A DNA stretch of 32,998 nt, from contig DRZV01000091.1 in assembly GCA_011375465.1 (NCBI GenBank), positions 1 through 32,998 of the forward strand, in the 5' to 3' direction. The DNA is from Neomoorella mulderi (GTDB taxonomy: Bacteria > Bacillota > DSM-521 > Neomoorellales > Neomoorellaceae). Positions 1 to 9,400 of this stretch are shown one piece after another (within the stretch, counting starts at the first letter, position 1; each line of letters begins with the position of its first letter). Below the pieces are notes generated by a model that saw only the letters and a list, made by a program, of their open reading frames with translations, had not been told where the DNA came from and did no database searches. The translations under genes were made by a program, and so were the position numbers.

Positions 1-2
1 AG

Positions 3-251
3 CTCTTGCAAATACAGGGGACCCAGGCCCAGGAAAAATTGGATCTCCTGAACCTGTACTTAACCTACCAGGATAAATTGATGGCCCTGAAACCGGCTAA
101 GGTGGTGAGCGGCATAAGAGAGCCGCTCAAGGTAAGGCCCCGGCTGGCCTTGAACGCCTCTCTGGGACTGATATTGGGGGCCATGGTTGGCGTCTTTCTG
201 GCCCTGGCTTCCCATTGGTGGCAGAAGAGAGAGGGTGATGATTATAGCTAG
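3..251 (+). CDS. Wzz-like chain-length determinant / polysaccharide co-polymerase, C-terminal fragment (5' end outside window)
   Basis: ORF open to the window edge; C-terminal Pro-containing TM segment (ALNASLGLILGAMVGVFLALASHWW) typical of Wzz C-termini; followed by an O-antigen ligase-like gene. Confidence 0.6.
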   Translation, partial: LLQIQGTQAQEKLDLLNLYLTYQDKLMALKPAKVVSGIREPLKVRPRLALNASLGLILGAMVGVFLALASHWWQKREGDDYS

Positions 252-2607
252 ATCTAATAGAAAAATCAAGAAAAAGGGGAAAACTTCCCTGGAAGGGGTA
301 GGGGCTGTAGAGGCGTGGTGGCAGGGGATTCTTCCGGAGAGGGGCAATCAGCTGCTCTTCCTCTTCGCCTTTTCCGGCCTGATCCTGCTGCTCTTCTATC
401 CCCCCTTCTTCCGGGGCCTCTTCTTCCCCGGGGAACAGCGCTGGACCCTGGCGTTGGCTTCCCTCCTGGTTTTTTTAACCCTCTGCTGGCAGTTTTCTGC
501 AGGCCAGGGTAGGTTTTTGTCCCACCCCATGGATTACGCTGCCCTGGCCCTGGTCCTGGTTTATGGGCTGGCTGCCCTCCGGCCTGCCAGCTACGATCTG
601 GCCCTGAACGGATTGGCCAAGGTAATCCTTTACTTCTTCACTTTCTGGCTGGTCTCCCGGCTGGCGGGAGGAAAGCGGACTTCCATCATCCTCCACACCC
701 TCTATTTTTCCGCCGCCGGGGTGGCCCTGGCTGCCCTCCTAAGCGCCACGGAAATAATCCAGGTGAAGGACAGCTTCTTGGGAGGGCGGTTTTATTCCAC
801 CCTTCAATACCCCAATGCCCTGGCCAGTTTTGTAGGGGCAGCCCTCATCCTGGGACTTTACTTGTGGGTCCGCTCTCCCCGGTGGAGGGGCTTGGCTTAC
901 GCGGTCTTTAACTACCTCCTGCTCATGGTCTTTATAGGCACCGGATCCCGGGGAGGTTTTTTGGTATTCCCTCCAGTGCTCCTGCTCTATCTGGCCCTCT
1001 CACCCCGGAGCTACCGCAGCCAGACGCTGCTCCATTTGCTGCTCATAACCCCGGCGGCCCTGCTGGCCTGCTCCCGTTTTATCCCCCTAGCCGAAGCCAA
1101 AGCTTTTACCATGGCATGGGGCTGGTTCGGGCTGGGGATCTTGCTGGTGTTGGCCGGGGAGCTTCTTCTGAGATTTTTAGAGACCAGGGCCTCCGCCTTG
1201 GCCCGGTGGGCCCTGGGGCTGCTCTTAATCCTCCTGTTTCTGGGAGGAGGGGCCTTTTACTTATGGCATCAGAAGGCGGCCGCCCCTGCTTCCAGCTCCG
1301 GAGACCTGGGCGTCTGGAGCCGGGTTCTACCTCCCCAGGTGGCCCAGAGGTTGAAGGATTTCAGCCTGGAGACCAAGAGTAGTCGGGAAAGGCTCATCTG
1401 GACAGGGGATGCTCTCAAGATGATAAAAGATAGGCCCATTTTGGGCTTCGGGGGCGGAGGATGGGAGGCGGCCTACCGTGGGTATCAGAGCTATTTCTAC
1501 AACTCCACTCAGGTGCACAACGATTATGCCCAGGTGGCAGTGGAAACGGGTTTGCTGGGGCTGGGGATCTTGGCGGTCTTCTGGTCCCTGTTTTTCTTCT
1601 ACGGTACCAAGCTCTATCTCCACGCTAAAGGGGGGGATAGGCTGGAAGCCCTGTCCTTGCTCCTGGCGGCCTTGACCATAGGCCTGCACGCGGCGATAGA
1701 TTTTGACCTGGCTCTGGGAGCGGTTTCCATGATGCTGTGGGCCCTTTTCGGGCTTGTGCGCTCCAGGGTTCAAGAGATATGGGGCCGGACCTATGCTCCC
1801 AGAAGAGGGGAACTGATGGCCGTGGGGGTTTTGTGCGGGGTCCTGATTGTTTGGAGCCTGCTATACGTGGCCGGGGAGGCCAGCGCCCGGGAAGCCGCGG
1901 CTGCCTACAGCCAGGGGGATTTGGCCCGGGCAACCCGACATATGCGAGAAGCCTGCCTGTATAATCCCTTTTCCGCCACCTACAGAGCGGATCTGGGCCT
2001 TATCCTTTTGCAACAGGGGAAAGAGGAAGAGGCGCTAAACTGGGCCCGGAGGGCCGTCCAGCTGGACCCCTATAACCTAAATGTTTTGGGGAACCTAGCT
2101 TCTATCTATTGGAAAACCGGACAAGGGGAAGAAGCCATAAAGACCATGGAGGAGGCGCGGACCAAGGCCCCTTGGGTGGGGGCGATCTGGGAAAGCCTGG
2201 GCCGCATGTATGTGGAAAGCGGCATCCAGTATCTGCGCTCAGGAGAAAAGGATAAAGCCCGCTGCAGGTTCCAGGAGATGCTATCCCTTTACCAGGAGGC
2301 GGAGTCCCGGATGGCCCTCCTGGAAAAATATAAGGACCTGCACCAGCCCAAGGGTCTACGCTTGAGCCCGGAGATGCAGCTCCTTTGGGGGATATCCCAT
2401 TACTTCTTGGGGGATGAGGTAAAGGCGGCCAAAGGGTTTGAAGCCGCTGCCAAAGAAGCTTCCCTGGCCCAAGAGGCCAGGATGTGGCAGGCCCTTCTGG
2501 CTCACCGGCAGGGGGACCACGAGAAGGCCAAGAGGCTGATGGAAGAATTAAAAGGGGACCCCCGGTGGGCTCAGCTTTACGCTTCCCTGAAGGATCTATC
2601 CCTGTAG
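238..2607 (+). CDS. O-antigen ligase/polymerase-family membrane protein with C-terminal TPR repeats
   Basis: 806 aa ORF (ORF track start 187; likely start ~238 after the upstream gene); many TM segments, Wzy_C-like 'RPILGFGGGGWEAAYRGYQSYFYNSTQVHNDYAQVAVETGLLGL', then TPR-like repeats. Confidence 0.8.
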   Translation: MIIARSNRKIKKKGKTSLEGVGAVEAWWQGILPERGNQLLFLFAFSGLILLLFYPPFFRGLFFPGEQRWTLALASLLVFLTLCWQFSAGQGRFLSHPMDYAALALVLVYGLAALRPASYDLALNGLAKVILYFFTFWLVSRLAGGKRTSIILHTLYFSAAGVALAALLSATEIIQVKDSFLGGRFYSTLQYPNALASFVGAALILGLYLWVRSPRWRGLAYAVFNYLLLMVFIGTGSRGGFLVFPPVLLLYLALSPRSYRSQTLLHLLLITPAALLACSRFIPLAEAKAFTMAWGWFGLGILLVLAGELLLRFLETRASALARWALGLLLILLFLGGGAFYLWHQKAAAPASSSGDLGVWSRVLPPQVAQRLKDFSLETKSSRERLIWTGDALKMIKDRPILGFGGGGWEAAYRGYQSYFYNSTQVHNDYAQVAVETGLLGLGILAVFWSLFFFYGTKLYLHAKGGDRLEALSLLLAALTIGLHAAIDFDLALGAVSMMLWALFGLVRSRVQEIWGRTYAPRRGELMAVGVLCGVLIVWSLLYVAGEASAREAAAAYSQGDLARATRHMREACLYNPFSATYRADLGLILLQQGKEEEALNWARRAVQLDPYNLNVLGNLASIYWKTGQGEEAIKTMEEARTKAPWVGAIWESLGRMYVESGIQYLRSGEKDKARCRFQEMLSLYQEAESRMALLEKYKDLHQPKGLRLSPEMQLLWGISHYFLGDEVKAAKGFEAAAKEASLAQEARMWQALLAHRQGDHEKAKRLMEELKGDPRWAQLYASLKDLSL

Positions 2608-3184
2608 GCCGGCTCTACTATTCCGGTGGAGATCAGGAAGCGCAGCCCTTCCTCCACGCTCATTTCCAGGGGAACAATTTTATCTTCGGGCACCAGAACG
2701 AGAAAGCCAGAGGTGGGCAAGGGCACGTGGGGGATGAACACCTTTAGCAGCTCGGTTCCATCCCGACGAAACAGGCTGCCCGCCTCTCCCACCAGAAACC
2801 CCACGACCCAGTGGCCAGGCTGGGGAAATTCCAGCATGACCACCTGTCGGAGGACCTGCCTGCGGTCGGAGGTGAGGGTTTGGGTTATCTCCTGGCGGGC
2901 CGGTAAATGCTGCTGGCCAGAGGCAGGCTCAGCAGGAGCCTTTCCCCATAGGCCAGCAGCCGCTTGCCTATGAGGTTGGTGGCCAAGATCCCCGCCAGGA
3001 GCACCACCAGCAGGGTCAGGAGCGGTCCCAACCCCGGCAGGGGACGGGGGGTGAACAGCCTTAATGCCCATGCAGCCCATCCGTCCACCAGGACGAAGAG
3101 CTTATACAGCACCCATAGGGTGGCGGCAGCCGGCAGGAGCACAGCTATTCCCGCCGCCAGGTAGTTGGTTATGCGCCTTTTCAA
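2577..3184 (-). pseudogene. DUF502 family membrane protein, interrupted by a frameshift near 2899-2903
   Basis: N-terminal half MKRRITNYLAAGIAVLLPAAATLWVLYK...LASSIYR in one frame; C-terminal half QEITQTLTSDRRQVLRQVVMLEFPQPGHWVVGFLVGE...IPHVPLPTSGFLVLVPEDKIVPLEMSVEEGLRFLISTGIV in another; together a full-length DUF502 protein. Confidence 0.75.
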
Positions 3185-3204
3185 GGCCCCACCCTCCTAG
3201 AAGA

Positions 3205-3789
3205 TCACATAAGCCGGCGTATTTTCTCTTTCTTTTCGTTTAAAAGGGCTTCGTACTGGGAGGACAGCTCCCGCTCCCGCCGGAGCCATTCCTCCTGGAA
3301 GAAGGGCTGTCTCTCCAGCTGGATGTTCACCTTCATGCCCAGCTGGCGTTCCAGGGCTTCCTGGGTTCCAGCCAATCTCTGGCCCATCTCTTCTTTCACT
3401 TCATGGAAAATCTGCTGCTGGGCCTGGAGATAATAAGAAAAGAGATATTCTATCTCTTCGATTATTTTGCGGAGCTTAGATTTGTCTTTTTTTAAGAGCA
3501 GCAACCCCTGGAGGGCCCTCTGGCTGGTCTTGATGCCCTCCTCATCCCGGGGCAGTTGTATGTTCTGCAGGAAGGTTTCCTCCATGCCTTCCCTCACGTA
3601 GGGGAGATCTTCTTCCTTAAAGGATTTCAACACTCCCAGGGGGTCGAAATCCTTTTCCCGCAGAAATTTGGCCGCCAGGGATTGCCCCTGGGGAAAGTAT
3701 TCCAGCCTTTTTAAATCCGCGGCCTCCAGCTTTACGCTGGCAGCCCTCTCCAGGGCCTTTTCATAGGCGCTCTTGATCTTTTCGGCCAT
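3205..3789 (-). CDS. Hypothetical protein, charged, helix-rich/coiled-coil
   Basis: 194 aa ORF between two same-strand genes with ordinary spacing; no recognised domain. Confidence 0.65.
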   Translation of the reverse strand: MAEKIKSAYEKALERAASVKLEAADLKRLEYFPQGQSLAAKFLREKDFDPLGVLKSFKEEDLPYVREGMEETFLQNIQLPRDEEGIKTSQRALQGLLLLKKDKSKLRKIIEEIEYLFSYYLQAQQQIFHEVKEEMGQRLAGTQEALERQLGMKVNIQLERQPFFQEEWLRRERELSSQYEALLNEKKEKIRRLM

Positions 3790-3805
3790 CTTATCCTTCG
3801 CTCCT

Positions 3806-4810
3806 TTAGAATAAAAGTTTTAGAAAATCTTCAATGTTGAGCCCGCTTATATAGTATCCTATATCTATTTTTTCTAAAGTTTTCCTTATCTCTTCTTTAT
3901 CATACTTTAAGCCCACCAGCAACCTCTCCAGCTCTTCTTTTTCCCCAGTGCCGAAGAAGTCCCCATAGATATGGGCCTCATTTATTACGCCCTTGTTTAC
4001 TAGAAGCCGTATGTCCAGGGTGCCGACCCCCTCTATCCTTTCCGTATGCTGCAAATTGAATTCGGGAGAGCGGCCGAAATTCCATTCCCAGTTGTGGTAG
4101 CGCTCCTGGGCCAGCTGGTGGATCCTTTCCCAATCTTCCTGGGAGAGGTGATATTGGGGTATCTCTTCCTGCTGGAATATGGCCAAGAGCAGCCTCTTTT
4201 TGAATTCCTCCATGGAAATTTTCTCTTTAAGAAATTCCGAAATGTTGGCCACCCGGCTGCGCACTGACTTTACCCCTTTGGCTGCCATCTTTTTTTCGCT
4301 GACCCGAAGGGCCCTGGTAACCTCTTCCAGATCAGTGTCGAAGAGGAGGGTGCCATGGGTGAACATCCTGTCCTTAGTGGCATACTGGGCATTGCCGGAG
4401 ATCTTTCTGCCTCCTACCTGAATATCGTTCCTGCCGGTTATCTCCGCTTCCACCCCCATCTCCCTCAGAGCCCTGACTATGGGTTCTAAAAAGCGGCGGA
4501 AATTCATGAAGGCCCGGCTGTCGTTATCGGTTATAAAGCTGAAGTTCAGATTGCCCAGATCGTGATATACCGCCCCTCCTCCTGACAGGCGGCGCACCAC
4601 ATGGATGCCTTTGGCTTCCACATACTCCCTGTTTATCTCCTCAAAGGCGTTCTGGTTTTTGCCTATGATGATGCTGGGTTCGTTGATGTAAAAGAGAAAG
4701 TAGTCGTGGTCTCGGGGCAAAAAGCGCACTGCATACTCTTCCAGGGCCAGGTTTATTTGGGGTTTGGTGTGGCCTTGGTTATCGATAAAGAGCATCCCCA
4801 TCCTTTTCAC
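3806..4810 (-). CDS. lplA: Lipoate--protein ligase A
   Basis: 334 aa; 'VVRRLSGGGAVYHDLGNLNFSFI', 'GRNDIQVGGRKISGNAQYATKDRMFTHGTLLFDTDLEEV', C-terminal accessory domain. Confidence 0.92.
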   Translation of the reverse strand: MKRMGMLFIDNQGHTKPQINLALEEYAVRFLPRDHDYFLFYINEPSIIIGKNQNAFEEINREYVEAKGIHVVRRLSGGGAVYHDLGNLNFSFITDNDSRAFMNFRRFLEPIVRALREMGVEAEITGRNDIQVGGRKISGNAQYATKDRMFTHGTLLFDTDLEEVTRALRVSEKKMAAKGVKSVRSRVANISEFLKEKISMEEFKKRLLLAIFQQEEIPQYHLSQEDWERIHQLAQERYHNWEWNFGRSPEFNLQHTERIEGVGTLDIRLLVNKGVINEAHIYGDFFGTGEKEELERLLVGLKYDKEEIRKTLEKIDIGYYISGLNIEDFLKLLF

Positions 4811-4818
4811 CCCTTATG

Positions 4819-4850
4819 GCATCGATCAATAAGCATCGATCAATAAGCAT
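4819..4850. repeat. Short tandem direct repeat, unit gcatcgatcaataa (14 bp), ~2.3 copies
   Basis: gcatcgatcaataa|gcatcgatcaataa|gcat read directly from sequence, immediately upstream of lplA start. Confidence 0.85.
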
Positions 4851-5093
4851 TTTACCATAAACCTTCTGGGCCTGCCACCTGGAATCAGTGTCTGGCCTGC
4901 CTTGCCTAGAGGGCCTTGTCCCCCTCCGCCAGACCTTTAGAAGAATGTGGCAGCCCTCCCTGGGTAGACCCCTGGGCCCAATCCTAAGGATGGGACTAAA
5001 AATCCTGGGACCAACGGAGAGACAGCAGGATTTTAAACTTTTTAGGCGAAAACAGTGAATAAAGGCTCTCAGCATAATGGAGTTAAATTGTAG

Positions 5094-6423
5094 ATGCCGG
5101 GAGAAATCTGGCTCCTGTTCCTCGTGGGGTTTCTGGAGTGCTGCGCGGTCATGCTTTTGGGCTTGGCCGTGGTGGGGGAATATCCTTCTTTACCTAAGGT
5201 GAGCGCTGTAGCTATGCTGGGCGCCTTCGCGGTTCTTTATCTGCGGCATCTCTCCCTTTCCTTCTCCCTCCACGCCGTCCCTTTGGTGATCTTCCTCGCC
5301 TTGGCTTTATCCTTATTTTTAAAAGTCAATTTCGTAAAGAGCCTGGTAGCCACCCTCTTGGGCAGCCTTCTACTGGCCCTGGCCGAGAGGGTGTTTTTAT
5401 ACATCATGGTTCAGCTGGCAGTAGATATTGTCCCCTCCTGGCCGAAGCGAAAACCAGATTTTATCTCGCCTTACCTCAGGTGATCCTCCTCAGCTCCCTG
5501 GCCTTGTTCCTGAGAAAAAAAGATTTTCCTTGTTTTCCTTTGTCCTCCCCAGATGGGGGGAGGTAAGGGATAAAGGCCTAGGGAGAAGGGCCTGGATAGT
5601 CCTGGCCCTGGTGCTGTTCCAGACCCTCCTGGCCATCCTGTTCAACAGCCATCTGGTTATGGGAAGCCCCCTGCCGGAGCACTGGCAAATAAAGGTATCT
5701 CTATTTTTTCTTCCCTTTTCCTTCTGACTTCCCTGCGGATTATATACTTCCTCATCCACCTTACCGTTCAGGAAATCCAGCTACAGCAACAGGAGGCCTA
5801 TATGGAAAGCTTAAAAGAGAACCTGGAAAACCTCAGGGCCCAGCGGCATGATTTTGTGAGCCACCTGCAGACCATCTACGGCCTGATCCAGTTGGGGAGA
5901 TTCCAGGAGGCCCAGGATTACATCGCCTCTGTGTGCAGGGAAATAAAACAGCCCGTTTTGAAACTGGCCTTGAGCCAACCCTCCTTGGCCGCCCTTCTCC
6001 AGGCCAAAGCAGATCAAGCGAATTCTCTGGGCATAAAGATTCAATGGGAGATCAAAGATAGCCTGGACGATCTGGAGATCCCTCCTGCAGAGCTTATCAG
6101 CATTGTGGGCAACCTCTTGGACAACTCCATTGAAGCTCTGGCAGATTGGCCAGGAGAAGAAAAGTGCATACTTTTTCGTATTTTTACCACTAAAGAGGGG
6201 TATTATTGTTATAGAGGTGGCCAATACAGGTCCCCCTATACCGTGGGAATGGCAGGAGAAGATTTTCGAAAAGGGCTTCACCACTAAAAAGGATAAAGGA
6301 GAGGGGCGAGGATAGAGCCTGTTTATAGTCAAGCAGCTGGTGGAGAAGCATAGGGGAGAAATCGAAGTCAAGAGCACCTCCAAGGGGAGAGTATTCTCCG
6401 TGCGCTTTCTCCGGCAGGTCTGA
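5094..6423 (+). pseudogene. Degraded sensor histidine kinase (Spo0B_a-type dimerisation box plus HATPase)
   Basis: Membrane segments in frames 0, 2 and 1, then 'RHDFVSHLQTIYGLIQLGRFQEAQDYI' (H-box) and 'AELISIVGNLLDNSIEALA' (N-box) in frame 0, 'IEVANTGPPIPWEWQEKIFEKGFTTKKDKGEGRG*SLFIVKQLVEKHRGEIEVKS' in frame 1 with an in-frame TAG at 6313-6315. Confidence 0.8.
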
Positions 6424-6454
6424 GTGTGGTATATTGGGGTGAGGGGGGAGCGGG

Positions 6455-7504
6455 ATGGATCTGAGGGGAATGTACCTGGAGGAACTGAAGGAACTGGCCT
6501 CCAAGATGGGGGAGCCTCCATATCGGGGGCAGCAGATATTTATCTGGATCCATAGAAGGCTGGCCCTGGCGGTGGAGGAGATGACCGACCTCCCCCTGGC
6601 CTTCCGGGATCAGCTCTCCTCTTCCCATCCCTTGCCGCCCCTGAAGATCCTGGAGAGCAGCACTTCTGCCCTTGATAACACCCTAAAGCTGCTCCTGGAG
6701 CTGCCGGACGGGGAGAAGGTGGAGTGTGTGTTGATGGAGCAAGGGGGGAGGCGGACCGCCTGCCTTTCTTCCCAAGCTGGCTGTCCTTTGGGCTGCAGGT
6801 TCTGCGCCACAGGGCAGGGGGGCTTCCGCCGCAACCTCACCGCCGGGGAGATGATCCTCCAGGCGGTGGCCCTTTTGAGGAAGGCCAGGGAAGGGGATCC
6901 CAAGGCTTCCCTTACCAATATAGTGTTTATGGGCATGGGGGAGCCCCTTTTAAATCTGGAGCAGGTCCTGAGGGCCTGCCGTCTCTTCCAACACCCGAAA
7001 GGTTGGAACATAAGCCACCGAAAGATAACCATATCCACTTGCGGTCTGGTTCCCCAGATAATAAAACTGGCAGAAGAAAAACCCCCTTTGGAGTTGGCCG
7101 TCTCCCTTCATGCCACCACCGATGATATCCGTTCAGAACTTATGCCCATAAACCGCCAATATCCCCTGAAGGATGTCCTGGAAGCCTGCCGTTATTACGC
7201 CCGGGTCACCGGCAGGAGGGTGACCCTTGAATACGCCCTCATAAAGGGGGTAAACGATAGCCGGAAGGATGCCCGACGGCTGGGCCGGCTCCTTAAGGGG
7301 ATGCTGGCCTTTGTAAATCTGATCCCCCTGAATCCTGTGTCTGGCATTCCCTACCAGGGGGTGGGGGAGGAAAAGGCAAAAACCTTCGCCCGATGGTTGA
7401 CCCAAGAGGGAATAGAGGTGGCGGTGAGGAGGAGCCGGGGCAGGGATATAGAGGCTGCTTGTGGTCAACTCCGGGCCCGCCGGGAAAGGGGGGAGAAATA
7501 TTAA
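6455..7504 (+). CDS. rlmN: 23S rRNA (adenine2503-C2)-methyltransferase, radical SAM
   Basis: 349 aa; CxxxCxxC as 'CPLGCRFCATG', 'NIVFMGMGEPLLN', 'ISTCGLVPQI', 'LEYALIKGVNDS'. Confidence 0.95.
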   Translation: MDLRGMYLEELKELASKMGEPPYRGQQIFIWIHRRLALAVEEMTDLPLAFRDQLSSSHPLPPLKILESSTSALDNTLKLLLELPDGEKVECVLMEQGGRRTACLSSQAGCPLGCRFCATGQGGFRRNLTAGEMILQAVALLRKAREGDPKASLTNIVFMGMGEPLLNLEQVLRACRLFQHPKGWNISHRKITISTCGLVPQIIKLAEEKPPLELAVSLHATTDDIRSELMPINRQYPLKDVLEACRYYARVTGRRVTLEYALIKGVNDSRKDARRLGRLLKGMLAFVNLIPLNPVSGIPYQGVGEEKAKTFARWLTQEGIEVAVRRSRGRDIEAACGQLRARRERGEKY

Positions 7505-7508
7505 CTGG

Positions 7509-8240
7509 ATGGAAAGGGTGGAGCGCTTCTGGCGCAAGATCTTCGAAGGGCTTTTCCGGGGGGGAGAAGGGCCTTCCCTGCAACCGGTAGAGATTGCCAA
7601 GAAACTATTGAAGACCATGCAGTCCCGCCGCACCATCAGCGTGAGCAGGATCTATGTGCCCAACGTGTACACCGTTTACCTCAGCCCTAAAGACTTTGAA
7701 AACCTGGCCCCCTTTGAAAAATCCCTATGCCAAGAGCTGGCCCAGTACCTGTCCCAAAAAGCGCAAGATCAGAGGTTCAGCATGGTGGGGCCGGTGAGGG
7801 TTTCCATGGAACTGGAAGAGGAGTTGCCCCCAGGAGAGGTGAGGATCTACGCCCGGATGGAGGAAGCCGCGGAGCCGGAATCGGCAGGGGACTGGGAAGA
7901 CCATACGGTGATGTATGCCAAGGAGGAGTCCTTGGGGGGAAGAAGGCCTTCTTACAGGCTTCAAGTGGTGTCCGGGCCCGATTCAGGTCGCGTTTTCCCT
8001 TTAGAATCGGGGAGGCAGATCCTGGGGCGCCATCCTTCCTGCGATTTTGTCCTTACCGATGAGCAGGTTTCCCGCAGGCACTGTCAACTGGAAGAGGTTC
8101 ATGACAGGTGGTTCTTGGTGGATTTGGGCAGCCGGAACGGCACTCTGGTAAACGGAGAACCGGTGGAGAGGGTGTTTCTCCAGCCGGGGGACCGTATCCA
8201 GTTGGGCCGAACTGTGATAGAATTCCAAATAGGGGAATAA
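7509..8240 (+). CDS. DUF3662 + FHA domain protein (FhaA-like)
   Basis: ORF track 7461; ATG at 7509 preferred. N-terminal DUF3662-like region; C-terminal FHA 'LGRHPSCDFVLTDEQVSRRHCQLEEVHDRWFLVDLGSRNGTLVNG'. Confidence 0.88.
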   Translation: MERVERFWRKIFEGLFRGGEGPSLQPVEIAKKLLKTMQSRRTISVSRIYVPNVYTVYLSPKDFENLAPFEKSLCQELAQYLSQKAQDQRFSMVGPVRVSMELEEELPPGEVRIYARMEEAAEPESAGDWEDHTVMYAKEESLGGRRPSYRLQVVSGPDSGRVFPLESGRQILGRHPSCDFVLTDEQVSRRHCQLEEVHDRWFLVDLGSRNGTLVNGEPVERVFLQPGDRIQLGRTVIEFQIGE

Positions 8241-8243
8241 AGC

Positions 8244-8684
8244 ATGTTTGACTTGCTGTTGTTCCTCTTTCGGTTCGGTGCCGTGGCTGTCCTTTACCTG
8301 TTCCTGTGGCAGGCCCTCAAGATCATGGTGAGGGATCTGGAGATCCCCCAGCCTCAAGCCCAGGGGCTTTTTTTAAAAAAAGGTTTTTACCTGGTGGTGC
8401 TGGAGCCGGGAAAGAGCTCCCTCCAGAGGAGGCAGAAGTTTTATCTGTCCCCCGATATCACCATTGGCCGGGATCCCCAAAACCACGTGGTCATAGAGGA
8501 TCCCTATGTTTCTTCCCAACATGCCCTTATCACCTGCAGGGAGGGGAGGTGGTGCATAACCGATTTGAACAGCACCAACGGCACTTATGTGAATGGAAAA
8601 AGGGTCCAGGAGAATGAGCCTTTAAATCACGGAGATATGGTGAGGATAGGGACGGTTATTTTCAAGGTGGGGTGGGAGGAATGA
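8244..8684 (+). CDS. FHA domain protein with N-terminal TM segment (FhaB-like)
   Basis: 146 aa; 'IGRDPQNHVVIEDPYVSSQHALITCREGRWCITDLNSTNGTYVNGKRV'. Confidence 0.88.
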   Translation: MFDLLLFLFRFGAVAVLYLFLWQALKIMVRDLEIPQPQAQGLFLKKGFYLVVLEPGKSSLQRRQKFYLSPDITIGRDPQNHVVIEDPYVSSQHALITCREGRWCITDLNSTNGTYVNGKRVQENEPLNHGDMVRIGTVIFKVGWEE

Positions 8685-9400
8685 AGGCAGCAGCCCTTAG
8701 CCACAAGGGCCTGGTGCGTCCCCGCAATGAGGACGCCTATCTTTTGCGTTTAGATCTGGGGGTTTTTGCCGTGGCCGACGGCCTGGGGGGACACAGATCA
8801 GGGGAGGTGGCCAGCCATCTGGCCTTGAGGGTTCTGGAGGAGAGATTATCCCGGGGAACCCTCCAGGAGCCGCCCCTACAACAGCTGAAGGAAGCCGTGG
8901 CCTCAGCCAACGAGGCGGTTTACCAGGTTTCCCTCAGCCAGCCGGAGCATCGGGGAATGGCCACCACCCTGACTGCTGCTTGGATGATAGAGGATCGCTG
9001 CTATCTGGCCCATGTGGGAGACAGCCGGGCCTATATTTTCCGCCAGGGTATCCTGGAAACCCTCACCACCGACCACTCCTATGTGGGGGATTTGATACAA
9101 AAGGGGGATATCACCCGGGAGGAGGCCAGGTTCCATCCCCTCCGCAACCTCCTGAATCGGGCCCTGGGCATTGAAGGAGCAGTGGAGGTGGATACCAGGG
9201 AAATCCCTTTAACCCCAGGCGACGTCCTGCTTTTATGCACCGACGGCCTGTACGAAGTGGTCAGTGAGGGGGAAATGAAAACGATTCTGTCCGCCCATTC
9301 TCTGGACGAAGCGGCCAGGCTTCTAGTGGAAAATGCCCTGGACAAGGGGGGACCGGACAACATAACGGTGGTGCTGGTACTTTATGAAGAAAAGGATTAA
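8681..9400 (+). CDS. PP2C-type Ser/Thr protein phosphatase (Stp/PrpC)
   Basis: 'GLVRPRNEDAYLL', 'VADGLGGHRSGEVAS', 'HVGDSRAYIFR', 'GDVLLLCTDGLYEVV', 'GGPDNITVVLV'. Confidence 0.92.
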   Translation: MKAAALSHKGLVRPRNEDAYLLRLDLGVFAVADGLGGHRSGEVASHLALRVLEERLSRGTLQEPPLQQLKEAVASANEAVYQVSLSQPEHRGMATTLTAAWMIEDRCYLAHVGDSRAYIFRQGILETLTTDHSYVGDLIQKGDITREEARFHPLRNLLNRALGIEGAVEVDTREIPLTPGDVLLLCTDGLYEVVSEGEMKTILSAHSLDEAARLLVENALDKGGPDNITVVLVLYEEKD

